64,000 bases of DNA from Sphingobium sp. TKS (GTDB lineage Bacteria; Pseudomonadota; Alphaproteobacteria; Sphingomonadales; Sphingomonadaceae), in NCBI RefSeq assembly GCF_001563265.1, contig NZ_CP005084.1, positions 690,001 through 754,000 of the forward strand. The letters run 5' to 3'. Below the pieces are notes generated by a model. The model saw nothing but the letters and a program-made list of their open reading frames with translations, made no database searches and was not told where the DNA came from. Numbering within the stretch: the first letter of the stretch is position 1; every line of letters begins with the position of its first letter. The position numbers were made by a program, and so were the translations under genes. This document shows positions 24,895-33,285 of this stretch, piece after piece.

Positions 24895-26001
24895 ATGAGT
24901 ATCCTTATGGCCTTGAAACATCCCACATCCACGGACGGGATCACCGTCGATTATATCAACCAGCTGCTGGCCACGACCGTAGCGGGCGCAACCGCCGTCG
25001 GCCTGCGCATCATCGATGCCAAGACCTATGGCGAGCAGATGGTGTCGACCGCCGGGCGCGTGTCGATCGAGGTCGATTATACCGATGACACACCCCCTGA
25101 CCTGCCCAACCGCCTGGTGCTCAAGCTGACCCGGGCGGTCGATGAGATCATGGCGCCCTTCTACGCCAATGAAGTGGCCTTCTACCGGGGAATCCGGCCG
25201 GAACTCGCGATGGAAGCGCCGCGCTGTTTCGGTGGCGACTTCAATCCGTCCACCACGCATTTCGGCCTGTTGCTCGAAGAGCTGAGCGTGCGGGGCGCGA
25301 CCTTCCCGAATACGACCGTGCGGACCGGGCCGGATGATGTGCGCTCCCTGCTGGATCAACTGGCCCGGCTGCACGCCCGCTTCTGGGAGTCGCCCCGCTT
25401 CAGCGCGGATCTGGCCTGGGTCGAAACGCATGTCGAAGGCGCGGTCGCAACGATGATGAATGAACTGGCGCCCGCCTATATCGCGCATGAGGTCGAGACC
25501 GAAAATTTCAAACGGGAGATGGTGCAGCGGCTGCGCACGACGCCGGACCGGCTGCTTGCCGGCGTGCAGGCGGTCCAGCGGCATCAATCGACCCTGCCCC
25601 AGACGCTGCTGCATGGCGACACTCATCTCGGCAACAGCTACCGCCTGCCCGACGGAACAGCGGGCCTGCTCGACTGGCAGCTCATGGTGCGCGGTTACGC
25701 GATGCACGACGTCAACTATATCGTGACCACCGGCCTTTCCATCGCGGACCGGCGGGCGCATGAGCGCGATCTTCTGGGCTATTATCTGGACCGCCTGGGA
25801 CAGGAAGGCGTGGCGCGCCCTCCCGCCTTCGACAGTGCCTGGGAAGAATATCGGCGGACCCTGATATGGGGCGTCTATATCGGCTGGCTGACGACGCCCG
25901 TCGTCAATTATGGCTGGGAGATCAACGTCATGAATCATCTGCGGCTGACCACCGCCTATGAAGATCTCGAAACCGCGAAGCTTGTCGACGCGCTGCTATG
26001 A
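24895..26001 (+). CDS. Small-molecule kinase, APH/CHK family (third copy)
   Basis: A 368-residue kinase related to the genes at 19915 and 22319. The catalytic loop is complete: H240-G-D242-THLG-N247, followed by DWQ. The nucleotide lobe has NRLVLKLTRAV. The start is uncertain: ATG 24895 and ATG 24907 both lack a good ribosome site, and a TTG at 24856 is less likely. It stands alone, divergent from a Rieske oxygenase and convergent with an SDR only 15 bp away. Substrate unknown. Confidence 0.78.
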   Translation: MSILMALKHPTSTDGITVDYINQLLATTVAGATAVGLRIIDAKTYGEQMVSTAGRVSIEVDYTDDTPPDLPNRLVLKLTRAVDEIMAPFYANEVAFYRGIRPELAMEAPRCFGGDFNPSTTHFGLLLEELSVRGATFPNTTVRTGPDDVRSLLDQLARLHARFWESPRFSADLAWVETHVEGAVATMMNELAPAYIAHEVETENFKREMVQRLRTTPDRLLAGVQAVQRHQSTLPQTLLHGDTHLGNSYRLPDGTAGLLDWQLMVRGYAMHDVNYIVTTGLSIADRRAHERDLLGYYLDRLGQEGVARPPAFDSAWEEYRRTLIWGVYIGWLTTPVVNYGWEINVMNHLRLTTAYEDLETAKLVDALL

Positions 26002-26016
26002 CGGCGCGCTGGTCGG

Positions 26017-26844
26017 CTACAACTGATTGCTCCCCGATGCCTCGAACAGGCGTTGGAAATCGACCATTGTGGGCTGATGCGCGGTAAAGCCGCCGTCCAC
26101 CGGGATCATCGCGCCGTTGATGAAGCGGGACTCGTCCGAGGCCAGAAAGGCAACGACATGGGCGATATCGCGAGGGCTGCCGAGGTCGGGATTGAGATGA
26201 TGGTCGCGCAGTACGTCCTTGACCGCCTGCGGTGTGGTTTCGACGGCCGTATCACTGAGGACGAAGCCGATGGCGATCACATTGGACCGGATTCCCTGCT
26301 TGCCATATTGGGTCGCGAGAAAGCGGCTGAGATTAATAAGCGCCGCCTTGGACGCGCCATAGGCCGTCAGCGTCATTTCACCCAGCAGGCCGAAACCGGA
26401 TGCGGAATGGATGAGCGAACCACCGCCCCCCGCGATCATGGCCGGCAGCGCATGTTTGCACAGCAGCATAGGCCCCCGCGCATTGACGGCAAAGGCCTTG
26501 TCCCAGGCGCCGGTGTCGAGATGGACGACATCGCGGTCGAGGGCGCGCTGCTCGATCGTCTGATAGGCGGCGTTATTGTGGATGATGTCGATCCGCCCGT
26601 GCCGGCCAGCGATCCGCGCGACCGCAGCGCAGACGCTGTCCTCATCGGTCAGGTCGAACGTCTCCGCCTCGGCACGAAGACCCTTGCCGCGCAGCGAATC
26701 CGCCGCCGCCTCCACCCGATCTGCCAATATGTCCGCCAGAATCACGGTCGCGCCGCGCTCCGACAGCACTGTCGCCACCTCCCGTCCGATGCCCTGCGCC
26801 GCGCCCGTCACGATCGCCACGCGCCCCTCCAATGATCCCACCAT
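26017..26844 (-). CDS. SDR-family oxidoreductase
   Basis: A 275-residue classical SDR with TGAAQGIG, NNAA, a serine in IHSASG and the Y-GAS-K pair, ending in the usual C-terminal DGGFTAHQP substrate loop. An acidic residue after beta-2 (ADILADR) favours NAD+. It is the last gene of the operon SDR-VOC-SDR read from 28119. The sequence resembles the SDR at 27301-28119 across its length, suggesting an old duplication. It may dehydrogenate a cyclic alcohol. Confidence 0.85.
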   Translation of the reverse strand: MVGSLEGRVAIVTGAAQGIGREVATVLSERGATVILADILADRVEAAADSLRGKGLRAEAETFDLTDEDSVCAAVARIAGRHGRIDIIHNNAAYQTIEQRALDRDVVHLDTGAWDKAFAVNARGPMLLCKHALPAMIAGGGGSLIHSASGFGLLGEMTLTAYGASKAALINLSRFLATQYGKQGIRSNVIAIGFVLSDTAVETTPQAVKDVLRDHHLNPDLGSPRDIAHVVAFLASDESRFINGAMIPVDGGFTAHQPTMVDFQRLFEASGSNQL

Positions 26845-26903
26845 TCCATATCCTCCTGTTTCCCTGATGAGCGCCGGGCGCCCGACTATCGATAGCTGTG
26901 CGC

Positions 26904-27284
26904 CTATGGCGGGTCGAAGCAGTAGGCGCAGATCTTGTTGTCATCGGGGTCCAGCAGATAGGCGCCATAGGCATGGGGCACCGCTCCGCGCGGACCGGGC
27001 GGCCCGGCATCCTTGCCGCCCGCGGCCAGACCCGCGCGATGAAAATGATCGACCGCGCGGCGATCCGGCGCCTTCAATCCCAAAGTCGCACCGTTGGCGC
27101 ATGTCGCCCGACCGTGGAGCGGGCGCAGGATAAGCAATTCGGGCACCCGTCTCCCATAGCCGATGCCCTGATCCAGAAACGGGCCAAGATTGACGATCCC
27201 CAACGGCGCAAGCACCGCATCGTAGAAACGGGCGGACCGTCCCAGATCGTTGCTGCCAAGGCAGACATGCGTGAATATGCCCAT
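26904..27284 (-). CDS. VOC/glyoxalase-superfamily protein
   Basis: A 126-residue single-module vicinal-oxygen-chelate protein, with FTHVCLGSNDLGRSARFYDAVLAPLG at the N-terminus and GAYLLDPDDNKICAYC at the C-terminus. The Glu expected as metal ligand in the C-terminal motif (DPDGN.xE) is replaced (DNKICAY), so a lyase or isomerase rather than a dioxygenase or a glyoxalase I is likely. It sits between two SDR genes on the same strand, 16 bp after the first. Function unknown. Confidence 0.78.
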   Translation of the reverse strand: MGIFTHVCLGSNDLGRSARFYDAVLAPLGIVNLGPFLDQGIGYGRRVPELLILRPLHGRATCANGATLGLKAPDRRAVDHFHRAGLAAGGKDAGPPGPRGAVPHAYGAYLLDPDDNKICAYCFDPP

Positions 27285-27300
27285 CCCGCCCTCTTTCCGG

Positions 27301-28119
27301 TCAGTGCGCCCGGTTCATGCTTTCCAGCATATCTGCGACATAGGGCGTGTGGTTAACGATACCGCCGTCTACCCCGATCACCTGCCCGGTGATGAAGGCC
27401 GCGCCATCCGATGCCAGGAACAGCACCGCGCCGGCAATATCCTCCGGCACGCTCTCGCGCGGCAGAAGGACATGCCGCTGGACCATGGCGATCTGATCGG
27501 CGGTCATCATCTCCCGGGCAAGGGGGGAGAGCACGAGGCCCGGCGCGACCGCATTGACCCGGATATTGAACCGGCCGAACTGCACGGCGGCATTGCGGGT
27601 CAGGGCGTTCACAGCCGCCTTGGACGCGGAATAGGAAGGATTGTTGATGTCGCCGGTCAATGCCACACCCGTCGAAGTGTTGATGATGGAACCGCCGCCG
27701 CCTGAAATCATGTGCGGAGCGACCGCCTTGATCATCAGCATCGTGCCCCTGGCATTGATGTGGAAGGCGCGATCCCAGGTCGCGGCATCGAGATCGAGAA
27801 GCGAGCCATCTGCCGCCATCTGCTCCAGCCGCGTATCGGCGGCATTGTTGTGAAGGATGTCGATGCGCTGGTGCTGCCGCATCACATCTTCGACCAGCGC
27901 CGTGATACTGTCCTCTTGCGCAAGATCGAGGAACATCCCCGTCGCCTGTCCGCCCGAAGCCTGGATAGATCGGGCGACGACCTCTGCCCGCTCGACCGCG
28001 ATATCCGCCAGGATAACTGCCGCGCCGGCCTTTGCCAGGGCTCGTGCGCAGGCTTCCCCGATATTGGCGCCCGATCCGGTGACGATAGCGACGCGTCCCG
28101 ATAAATCCGTCATGGGCAT
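27301..28119 (-). CDS. SDR-family oxidoreductase
   Basis: A 272-residue classical SDR with TGSGANIG, NNAA, a serine in INTSTG and Y-SAS-K, followed by the GGIVNHTPYV substrate region. ADIAVERAE after beta-2 suggests NAD+ specificity. The ATG at 28119 is preceded by GGAGAGAAG. It leads the operon SDR-VOC-SDR and is divergent from the GST gene, with a 153-bp shared upstream region containing ACCTA-N8-TAGGT. Confidence 0.86.
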   Translation of the reverse strand: MPMTDLSGRVAIVTGSGANIGEACARALAKAGAAVILADIAVERAEVVARSIQASGGQATGMFLDLAQEDSITALVEDVMRQHQRIDILHNNAADTRLEQMAADGSLLDLDAATWDRAFHINARGTMLMIKAVAPHMISGGGGSIINTSTGVALTGDINNPSYSASKAAVNALTRNAAVQFGRFNIRVNAVAPGLVLSPLAREMMTADQIAMVQRHVLLPRESVPEDIAGAVLFLASDGAAFITGQVIGVDGGIVNHTPYVADMLESMNRAH

Positions 28120-28199
28120 CTTCTCTCCTGTCTCTCATGGATGCGGGACCGCTGGGCTTCCGCCGCAGCGGGACGCTGCCACGGCGGACGCTCCGCGAT

Positions 28200-28217
28200 A
28201 CCTAGATAAAGATAGGT
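28200..28217. promoter_or_regulatory. Short inverted repeat in the divergent SDR/GST gap
   Basis: ACCTA-N8-TAGGT lies about midway in the 153-bp gap between the SDR and GST genes. It is short and may be chance, but it is the only symmetric, AT-containing element there. Confidence 0.25.
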
Positions 28218-28272
28218 TTGGCGGAATTGATAAGCGGCGCATCTATGGCGCCCCTCAAGCGGAGAGCCCTTC

Positions 28273-28905
28273 ATGAGCATCACCATCTTTCAACTTAACG
28301 GGTCCCGCTCCGAACGCGCGGTTTGGCTGATGGAGGAAGTGGAGTTGCCCTATGACATCCGCTTCTATGCGCGGCTGGAAACGCTCGCGGCGGAGCCCGC
28401 CTATAAGGCATTGCATCCGCTGGGTTCTTCACCCGTGATCGAGGCCGATGGGCGTCGGATCGCCGAGAGCGGGGCGGTCATGGAATATCTCGCCACGACG
28501 CAAGGGAAGGGCACGCTCCGCGCCAATCCCGGCGATCCGGACTATGCTGATTATCTTTTCTGGTTCCATTTCGCCGAATCATCCCTGATGCCGGCGCTGG
28601 TGACCGAGATCATGGCCGAACGCGCAGGCATCGCGCAGGATCACCCCTCCCGTGTCGCGGGACGGACCCATGCGGCGCGCCTGCTGACACTTGTCGACGA
28701 CCGGCTTTCGCATAAACCATATATGGCGGGCGACCGGTTCACGGCAGCCGACATCATGATGACTTTTCCTTTCACTACCACGCGGCTGTTCATGTCCGTC
28801 GACGTGGAGGGACATCCGAACATCGCCGCCTATGTCGAGCGGATGGCGGCGCGCCCGGCCTATCGCCGGATGCGCACCATCGTCGATCGCCCCCCGACCG
28901 CCTGA
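28273..28905 (+). CDS. Glutathione S-transferase
   Basis: A 210-residue GST. The N-terminal thioredoxin-like domain (residues ~1-78) includes LNGSRSERAVWL, with the serine in the usual catalytic region, the cis-Pro segment GSSPVIEADG and the glutathione-binding pair E-S in RIAESGAV. The all-alpha C-terminal domain includes DRFTAADIMMTFP, with the conserved N-cap/aspartate motif. It could conjugate, isomerise or reductively process an epoxide, enone or halide. It stands alone between two minus-strand operons. Confidence 0.88.
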   Translation: MSITIFQLNGSRSERAVWLMEEVELPYDIRFYARLETLAAEPAYKALHPLGSSPVIEADGRRIAESGAVMEYLATTQGKGTLRANPGDPDYADYLFWFHFAESSLMPALVTEIMAERAGIAQDHPSRVAGRTHAARLLTLVDDRLSHKPYMAGDRFTAADIMMTFPFTTTRLFMSVDVEGHPNIAAYVERMAARPAYRRMRTIVDRPPTA

Positions 28906-28909
28906 CGGA

Positions 28910-29692
28910 TCAGCTCATCGCCAGCTTTTCCGTGCCGCCGGTGCGTACCCGGTCGCCCATTTGCGCCCGGGCGCGTTCTTCTTCCGCCAGGCCGACGGCG
29001 GTCGGATGCTGGACATCGTCCTTGGTGAGACGGGGTGTCGCACGGTCCCACCGCGTGATGCGTATCCCCTCGGGCCGGAGCAGGCCGCTGTTCGCCAGCA
29101 GGGCGTCCGCGCCTCTCCATGCTTGATGGGCAGCGTCCGGATCGTTGATCCTGTAGATCGCGACATAGCGATAGTCGGGCGTCATCGGGATCATCTGGCC
29201 AAAGGTGCGAAAGGTCAGGAAAGCGGCCGATTTGACGCCGGGTCGGGCGGCCGCCTCGCGAAAATAGCTTTCCGCATAGAAACGTCTGAAACGGTCATCG
29301 CTGCCCGCAAGCGGGTTGAATTCCTCCAGGATGACGCCGCCGCAATGCGCGACCTCCGGATCATTGTCCTGAAAGAGCAACGGATAATAATGAAAGTCAT
29401 AGAGCAGGCTGTCATCAATGGCGTCCGACACCTGCATCCGCGATGTCAGCGCATTGTCCAGATGCTCACGACTGAAGCGAACCGGGTCGAATACGTCGTA
29501 GAAGGCGAGATACTGCCAGTCAAAGCCTTCGGGCGGACAGGGCTGCTCCACGGCGAGCCGGAAGCGCTGCGCCGTCACCGACCCCCGGAAACGCAGCGCG
29601 TCGCGAATATGGATGTTGCTGTACCAATCCTCCATATCGGCCTCCCGGCCCGGAACGGCTTTGGTCAGCACGACCAGCACGGCATCGATCAT
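28910..29692 (-). CDS. EthD/DUF-type ferredoxin-like-barrel protein
   Basis: A 260-residue protein of two ferredoxin-like halves. The first starts MIDAVLVVLTKAVPGREADMEDWYSN and the second resembles it around FLTFRTFGQMIP...YRYVAIYRINDP. This duplicated alpha+beta architecture fits the dimeric alpha-beta-barrel proteins (EthD, polyketide cyclase-like) often found near P450s and oxygenases. No catalytic motif is recognisable. It lies 34 bp after an SDR in the minus-strand operon that begins at 32413. Function unassigned. Confidence 0.65.
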   Translation of the reverse strand: MIDAVLVVLTKAVPGREADMEDWYSNIHIRDALRFRGSVTAQRFRLAVEQPCPPEGFDWQYLAFYDVFDPVRFSREHLDNALTSRMQVSDAIDDSLLYDFHYYPLLFQDNDPEVAHCGGVILEEFNPLAGSDDRFRRFYAESYFREAAARPGVKSAAFLTFRTFGQMIPMTPDYRYVAIYRINDPDAAHQAWRGADALLANSGLLRPEGIRITRWDRATPRLTKDDVQHPTAVGLAEEERARAQMGDRVRTGGTEKLAMS

Positions 29693-29726
29693 CGCTTTTG
29701 CCTTTCCTCTCCTGATTTCTGTCCTC

Positions 29727-30569
29727 TCAACCTTGCCGGACGGACGGCATGAAAGGCGTCGGCGCGCCCATCGTCGCCCGATAGGATAGGGGCTGCTTCC
29801 CGTCCGTATCCCGGATGCCGTAGCGCTCCCCCAGTTCCGCGCCGATCAGCGCCTGGCCCGACAGGGAGGCAAGGTCCGGGTCTTGCGCGAGCCGGTCGAG
29901 GACAAGGCCGGAAAATTCCGGCGTTTCCCAATGGGGCATGGCGGCGCGCAGGTCTTCGGGCATCATTTCGGGCGGCATGGCCTTCACCGCATCGGTGAGA
30001 ATGAAGCCCGGCCAGAAGGAGACGGCGGAAACGCCATGCGGCGCAAGATCGACCGCCATGTCGGCCGTCATCTTGTCCGTCCCCGCCTTTGCCGCGCCAT
30101 AGGCCGGCCCGTGAAAATAGGACACCGCGCCATAGAAGGAAATGCTGGCGATCAGGCCCTTGCCGGCCGCCACCATCATCGGCGCGGCATGATAGGCCGC
30201 GACATAGCTGGAGCGCAGGCCGATGGTGATCATGTCCGCCAGCCTGAGCGGCTTTTCCCAGAAACCGCCCGGCGCGACCAGTTCGGGTCCGTAAACCGCG
30301 GCGGCATTGTTGACGAGCAGGTCCAGCCTGCCATCCGTCCACTCGGCCAGTTGCGCGAACGCCCTTTCCACGGCGCGATCGTCATGGTGATCGCATGCCA
30401 GCGCGATGCCCTTGCCGCCCGCCCTTTCAATCTCCTTCACGACCTCGGCAAGCTGCGCCCGGTCGCGCCCGGTGACCGCCACCACATGGCCCCGCGAGGC
30501 CAGGCCCCGCGCCATGCCGCGCCCCAGCCCGCGCGTCGCGCCCGTCACCAGCACTATCTTTTCGCTCAT
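29727..30569 (-). CDS. SDR-family oxidoreductase (DHRS1-like)
   Basis: A 280-residue SDR with TGATRGLGRGM, NNAA, a serine in SISFYG and the active-site Y-GAA-K. The C-terminal half is longer than in the minimal family, with DRLAQDPDLASLSGQALIGAEL, a feature of the DHRS1 group. The TGRDRAQ sequence after beta-2 favours NADP(H). The gap to the kinase upstream (81 bp) holds the palindrome GGACAGG-N7-CCTGTCC and a GAGGACAGGAG leader. Third gene of the minus-strand operon. Confidence 0.84.
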   Translation of the reverse strand: MSEKIVLVTGATRGLGRGMARGLASRGHVVAVTGRDRAQLAEVVKEIERAGGKGIALACDHHDDRAVERAFAQLAEWTDGRLDLLVNNAAAVYGPELVAPGGFWEKPLRLADMITIGLRSSYVAAYHAAPMMVAAGKGLIASISFYGAVSYFHGPAYGAAKAGTDKMTADMAVDLAPHGVSAVSFWPGFILTDAVKAMPPEMMPEDLRAAMPHWETPEFSGLVLDRLAQDPDLASLSGQALIGAELGERYGIRDTDGKQPLSYRATMGAPTPFMPSVRQG

Positions 30570-30606
30570 ATCCTGCTCCTGTCCTCAATATTGGCATCGC
30601 CATGAA

Positions 30607-30627
30607 GGACAGGGGCGTGACCTGTCC
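30607..30627. promoter_or_regulatory. Perfect 21-bp palindrome GGACAGG-N7-CCTGTCC
   Basis: Located between the kinase stop (30651) and the SDR start (30569). It could be an operator for the SDR or an intercistronic hairpin. A further GGACAGG occurs next to the SDR ribosome site, so a repeated half-site is possible. Confidence 0.4.
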
Positions 30628-30650
30628 GACGGCAAGGGCGCGACCGCCCT

Positions 30651-32024
30651 TCAGTCCAGACGCGTCATCGGCAGGACGACATGGCGCGCCGCTTCGCCCA
30701 GCACAGTCGGCCCAAACAGTTGCAGCCGCCGCCCCTCGATCGTCGCGAGCAGGGCGATGAGCGCGGCGTCCTCCTCCGGTCCCGCTTCGATGATATGGGC
30801 CTCCAGCGCCTCGGCGGCGTCAGCCCAGCGGTCGAAGCGGCGACCAAGAAGCGCGGACACATCCGCAATATTGCGCGCGACCATGTCCGCCCCGTGATCG
30901 TCGGCGCGCTGCACCCATTCGATCAGTTCGGCAACCTGCGCCTTATGCGATTCGGCCGCCTCCCCCGTCACCGGAAGCGCCCCGAGCGTATCGGCCAGCT
31001 TGGCCAGCAGCGGCGCATTGTCACCCGTGCGCTGTTCCAGCGGCGGCAGTCCGGGCAGCGCATCGCCGGTCAGCTGCGACAGCGCCAGCAGGATGGAGCG
31101 GCGCAGCGCAAGATCAAACATGAGATAGACCGAATGCGGATCGCCGGGACATGGCTTGCCGACAGTCCCGGTGAACTGCATCGTGCCGAGCAGGGAGAAT
31201 TGCAGGACGTGGAAAACCACCGCGTCATGATCGACCGGCTCACCCGTCGCTTCCTCATAATAGCGCACCAGTTCCGGCAGCGGTGCGCCCAACGGCTCAT
31301 AGCTGTTGCGCATCCCCATGGTGGCGATGTCGACCAGCGGATCGCCGATCATCGAAAATTCGAAATCGTAGAGCTTGGTCATCGCGCCCTGATCGACCAG
31401 ATATTGGCCCGAATCGAACTGGATGAAGCTGGCGCGCTGGCGGTGCCGCGGCACATTACGGCGAAGCCAGCCGATGACGAATTCCAGCAACGGCTCGGGC
31501 CGGCTCTTGGTTCGCCGGTAATGCGGCATATAGGCGTCCAGTCCGACCAGCGCGATCGCCTCGGCGCCCTCGGGCCGATGCACGCCGGCGGCCATAAAGG
31601 GTTCGACCGGCAACCGGTGCATCGCGGCAACCGCCCGCATATAGACGCGGCCGATGGCGCTTTTCGTGGCGGCATCGAGCGCCGAAAAATCTCGCGTCCC
31701 TTCGATCGCCTCCATCACGATACATGGCGGATCGGCAAGATACCCGTAAATCTCCGGCACCGGCAGTCCTTGGCTGTGAAGCAGGGCGATGACGTCGGCC
31801 TCGCGCTTGAGGTCGGGAAAGATGGACACGTCGCCGTCCCGGTCGCCGCGCAGGTGCAGGCGGCAGACCGTCCCCTCCCTTTCGACGTCGACGAACCAGG
31901 AGGGGCGCCAGCGGACGAGGCGCTCAAGCCCGACAACCTTGCCGCCGGTCAGTTGCTCGACAAAGGCGGTGATCCGGCCGACCGCCGCATCGTCATAATT
32001 GTTGAGCGGAGCGGCATGCGTCAC
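30651..32024 (-). CDS. APH-family phosphotransferase homologue with degenerate catalytic loop
   Basis: A 457-residue kinase-fold protein. The usual HGDxxxxN loop reads Q202-F-D204-SGQY-L209: the catalytic Asp is kept but both the His and the Mg-binding Asn are replaced. The downstream DFE motif is intact. About 180 extra C-terminal residues, mostly helical, follow the kinase domain. GTG at 32024 overlaps the NTF2 stop (GTGA), showing coupling. It shares the altered loop and tail with 53112-54506, so this is a distinct subfamily rather than decay. It may phosphorylate or simply bind its substrate. Confidence 0.72.
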   Translation of the reverse strand: MTHAAPLNNYDDAAVGRITAFVEQLTGGKVVGLERLVRWRPSWFVDVEREGTVCRLHLRGDRDGDVSIFPDLKREADVIALLHSQGLPVPEIYGYLADPPCIVMEAIEGTRDFSALDAATKSAIGRVYMRAVAAMHRLPVEPFMAAGVHRPEGAEAIALVGLDAYMPHYRRTKSRPEPLLEFVIGWLRRNVPRHRQRASFIQFDSGQYLVDQGAMTKLYDFEFSMIGDPLVDIATMGMRNSYEPLGAPLPELVRYYEEATGEPVDHDAVVFHVLQFSLLGTMQFTGTVGKPCPGDPHSVYLMFDLALRRSILLALSQLTGDALPGLPPLEQRTGDNAPLLAKLADTLGALPVTGEAAESHKAQVAELIEWVQRADDHGADMVARNIADVSALLGRRFDRWADAAEALEAHIIEAGPEEDAALIALLATIEGRRLQLFGPTVLGEAARHVVLPMTRLD

Positions 32025-32413
32025 TGCCCGCCCTCCCCCGCCGAAAAGGCCTCGGCCACGGCGCGGGTGTCCATATATTCCTTGCCGGAAATGATCTGCC
32101 CGTCCCGGATGATCAGCAGATTATGATATTCGTTGCGATAGACCCGGTCCGGAAAGACCATCTCGCCCCTGACTTCCACCGCCACCCGGTCCCCTTCGGC
32201 GGTTATCCCGACCACCTCGGCCGTTCGCTTCTGCGCACTCAGCAGTCCGCCTTTCACGCTGGCGATGAAGTCGGCCCGGCTCATGTCGCCATGGCCCAAT
32301 ATCCACCACTGGCAATCGGGATGCTGAAGGGCCTCGATCGTCTCGACGTCGCCCTCCTCCACGGCCCGCATGTAGCGGCGGGCCACCGCCTTGTTCGCCT
32401 CAATGTCGCTCAT
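32021..32413 (-). CDS. SnoaL/NTF2-like protein
   Basis: A 130-residue NTF2-fold protein with RRYMRAVEEGDVETIEALQHPDCQWWI near the start and a C-terminal HNLLIIRDGQIISGKEYMDT, typical of the SnoaL-like polyketide cyclase/isomerase group. Its stop overlaps the kinase start. A GTG three codons earlier is also possible, but ATG 32413 has the better GGAG spacing. It is the first gene of the operon NTF2-kinase-SDR-EthD-like, divergent from the NorE/NorF-like operon. Function unassigned. Confidence 0.8.
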   Translation of the reverse strand: MSDIEANKAVARRYMRAVEEGDVETIEALQHPDCQWWILGHGDMSRADFIASVKGGLLSAQKRTAEVVGITAEGDRVAVEVRGEMVFPDRVYRNEYHNLLIIRDGQIISGKEYMDTRAVAEAFSAGEGGQ

Positions 32414-32474
32414 CACCCTCTCCGCTGCTCCTCTGTCGCCGCCTTTGCCGGTGGCCGTGGCAAGAATATTACCC

Positions 32475-32559
32475 TTGTGCAGGCGGGATCGCCGACAGGA
32501 ACCCTATCCATGGGCGGGTGGCCTGGACGCGTTCGCTTCACAATCTTCCGCCTGCACAA
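32475..32559. repeat. Perfect 12-bp inverted repeat in a divergent promoter region
   Basis: TTGTGCAGGCGG at 32475-32486 and its exact complement CCGCCTGCACAA at 32548-32559 flank 61 bp. The centres are 73 bp apart, close to seven helical turns. The gap separates the NTF2 operon (-) from the membrane/NorEF-like operon (+). It fits two inverted operator half-sites for a looping regulator; no target-site duplication suggests a transposon end. Confidence 0.6.
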
Positions 32560-32583
32560 CAAAACAGGGCAGAGGGAGGCCGC

Positions 32584-33285
32584 ATGACGACCAAGAGCAT
32601 GACGATGAAGCTATGCACCTATATGGGCGCCATTGCCGGTACGATGATGTTCGTCGGCATATGGCCGGTCGCGCACATGTTCCCGCCGCTGGCCCCATCC
32701 ATGCCCGCTGCGGAAGTGGCTGCTTATTATCGCAGCCACCAGATCGGCATATTGGCAGGCGCTATCCTGATCGCCTCTTCCTCCGTGCTGTTCTTCCCCT
32801 TTCTGGCAGCGGTCGCCACCTTCATGAAGAAGATCGAAGGGCCGGTTTCGCCTTTGACCTGGGCCTTTGTGATGGTCGTGGCCTTTGGCTTCGTCACTTT
32901 ATTCTTCGCCGGGCTGATCTTCACGGCGGCCGCCTATCGGACCGACCGGCCGGACGCCGTTATCGGTGCGTTGAGTGATATCGCCTTCCTGCTGTTCGTC
33001 ATGCCGGCCGTGCCCGCCTTCGTGCAGAATCTGCTGACCGGTTTCGTCATTCTGGGCGACCGCCGCGCGCAGCCCATCCTGCCGCGTTGGCTTGGTTATA
33101 TGAACCTGTGGACCGGCGTGCTGCTGCTGCCCGGATTGGCGATCGGCCTGTTCAAGACCGGACCCTTTGCCTGGAACGGCGCCCTGGCTTTCTGGATGCC
33201 CGCCGTCGTGTTCGGCATCTGGTTCAACCTGATGATCTTCGCCATGCTCGGCGCGATCAAGCGCGACGCGCTGGGCGGCGAATAA
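32584..33285 (+). CDS. Six-helix membrane protein of unknown function
   Basis: A 233-residue integral membrane protein with about six predicted transmembrane segments (residues ~9-33, 56-83, 92-118, 138-162, 177-195, 201-226). No known family motif is recognised; the loop MPAAEVAAYYRSHQIG and the basic C-terminus are its only soluble features. Its stop overlaps the ATG of the NorE-like gene (TAATG), so the two are translationally coupled. It probably works with the NorE/NorF-like pair in the membrane, possibly as a partner of a terminal oxidase-type or transport complex. Function unknown. Confidence 0.72.
   Translation: MTTKSMTMKLCTYMGAIAGTMMFVGIWPVAHMFPPLAPSMPAAEVAAYYRSHQIGILAGAILIASSSVLFFPFLAAVATFMKKIEGPVSPLTWAFVMVVAFGFVTLFFAGLIFTAAAYRTDRPDAVIGALSDIAFLLFVMPAVPAFVQNLLTGFVILGDRRAQPILPRWLGYMNLWTGVLLLPGLAIGLFKTGPFAWNGALAFWMPAVVFGIWFNLMIFAMLGAIKRDALGGE

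Noticed and set aside
32475..32559. MITE or insertion-sequence remnant
   Set aside because: The inverted repeat has no flanking target duplication and no transposase relic; a regulatory element is more likely, though copy number is unchecked.
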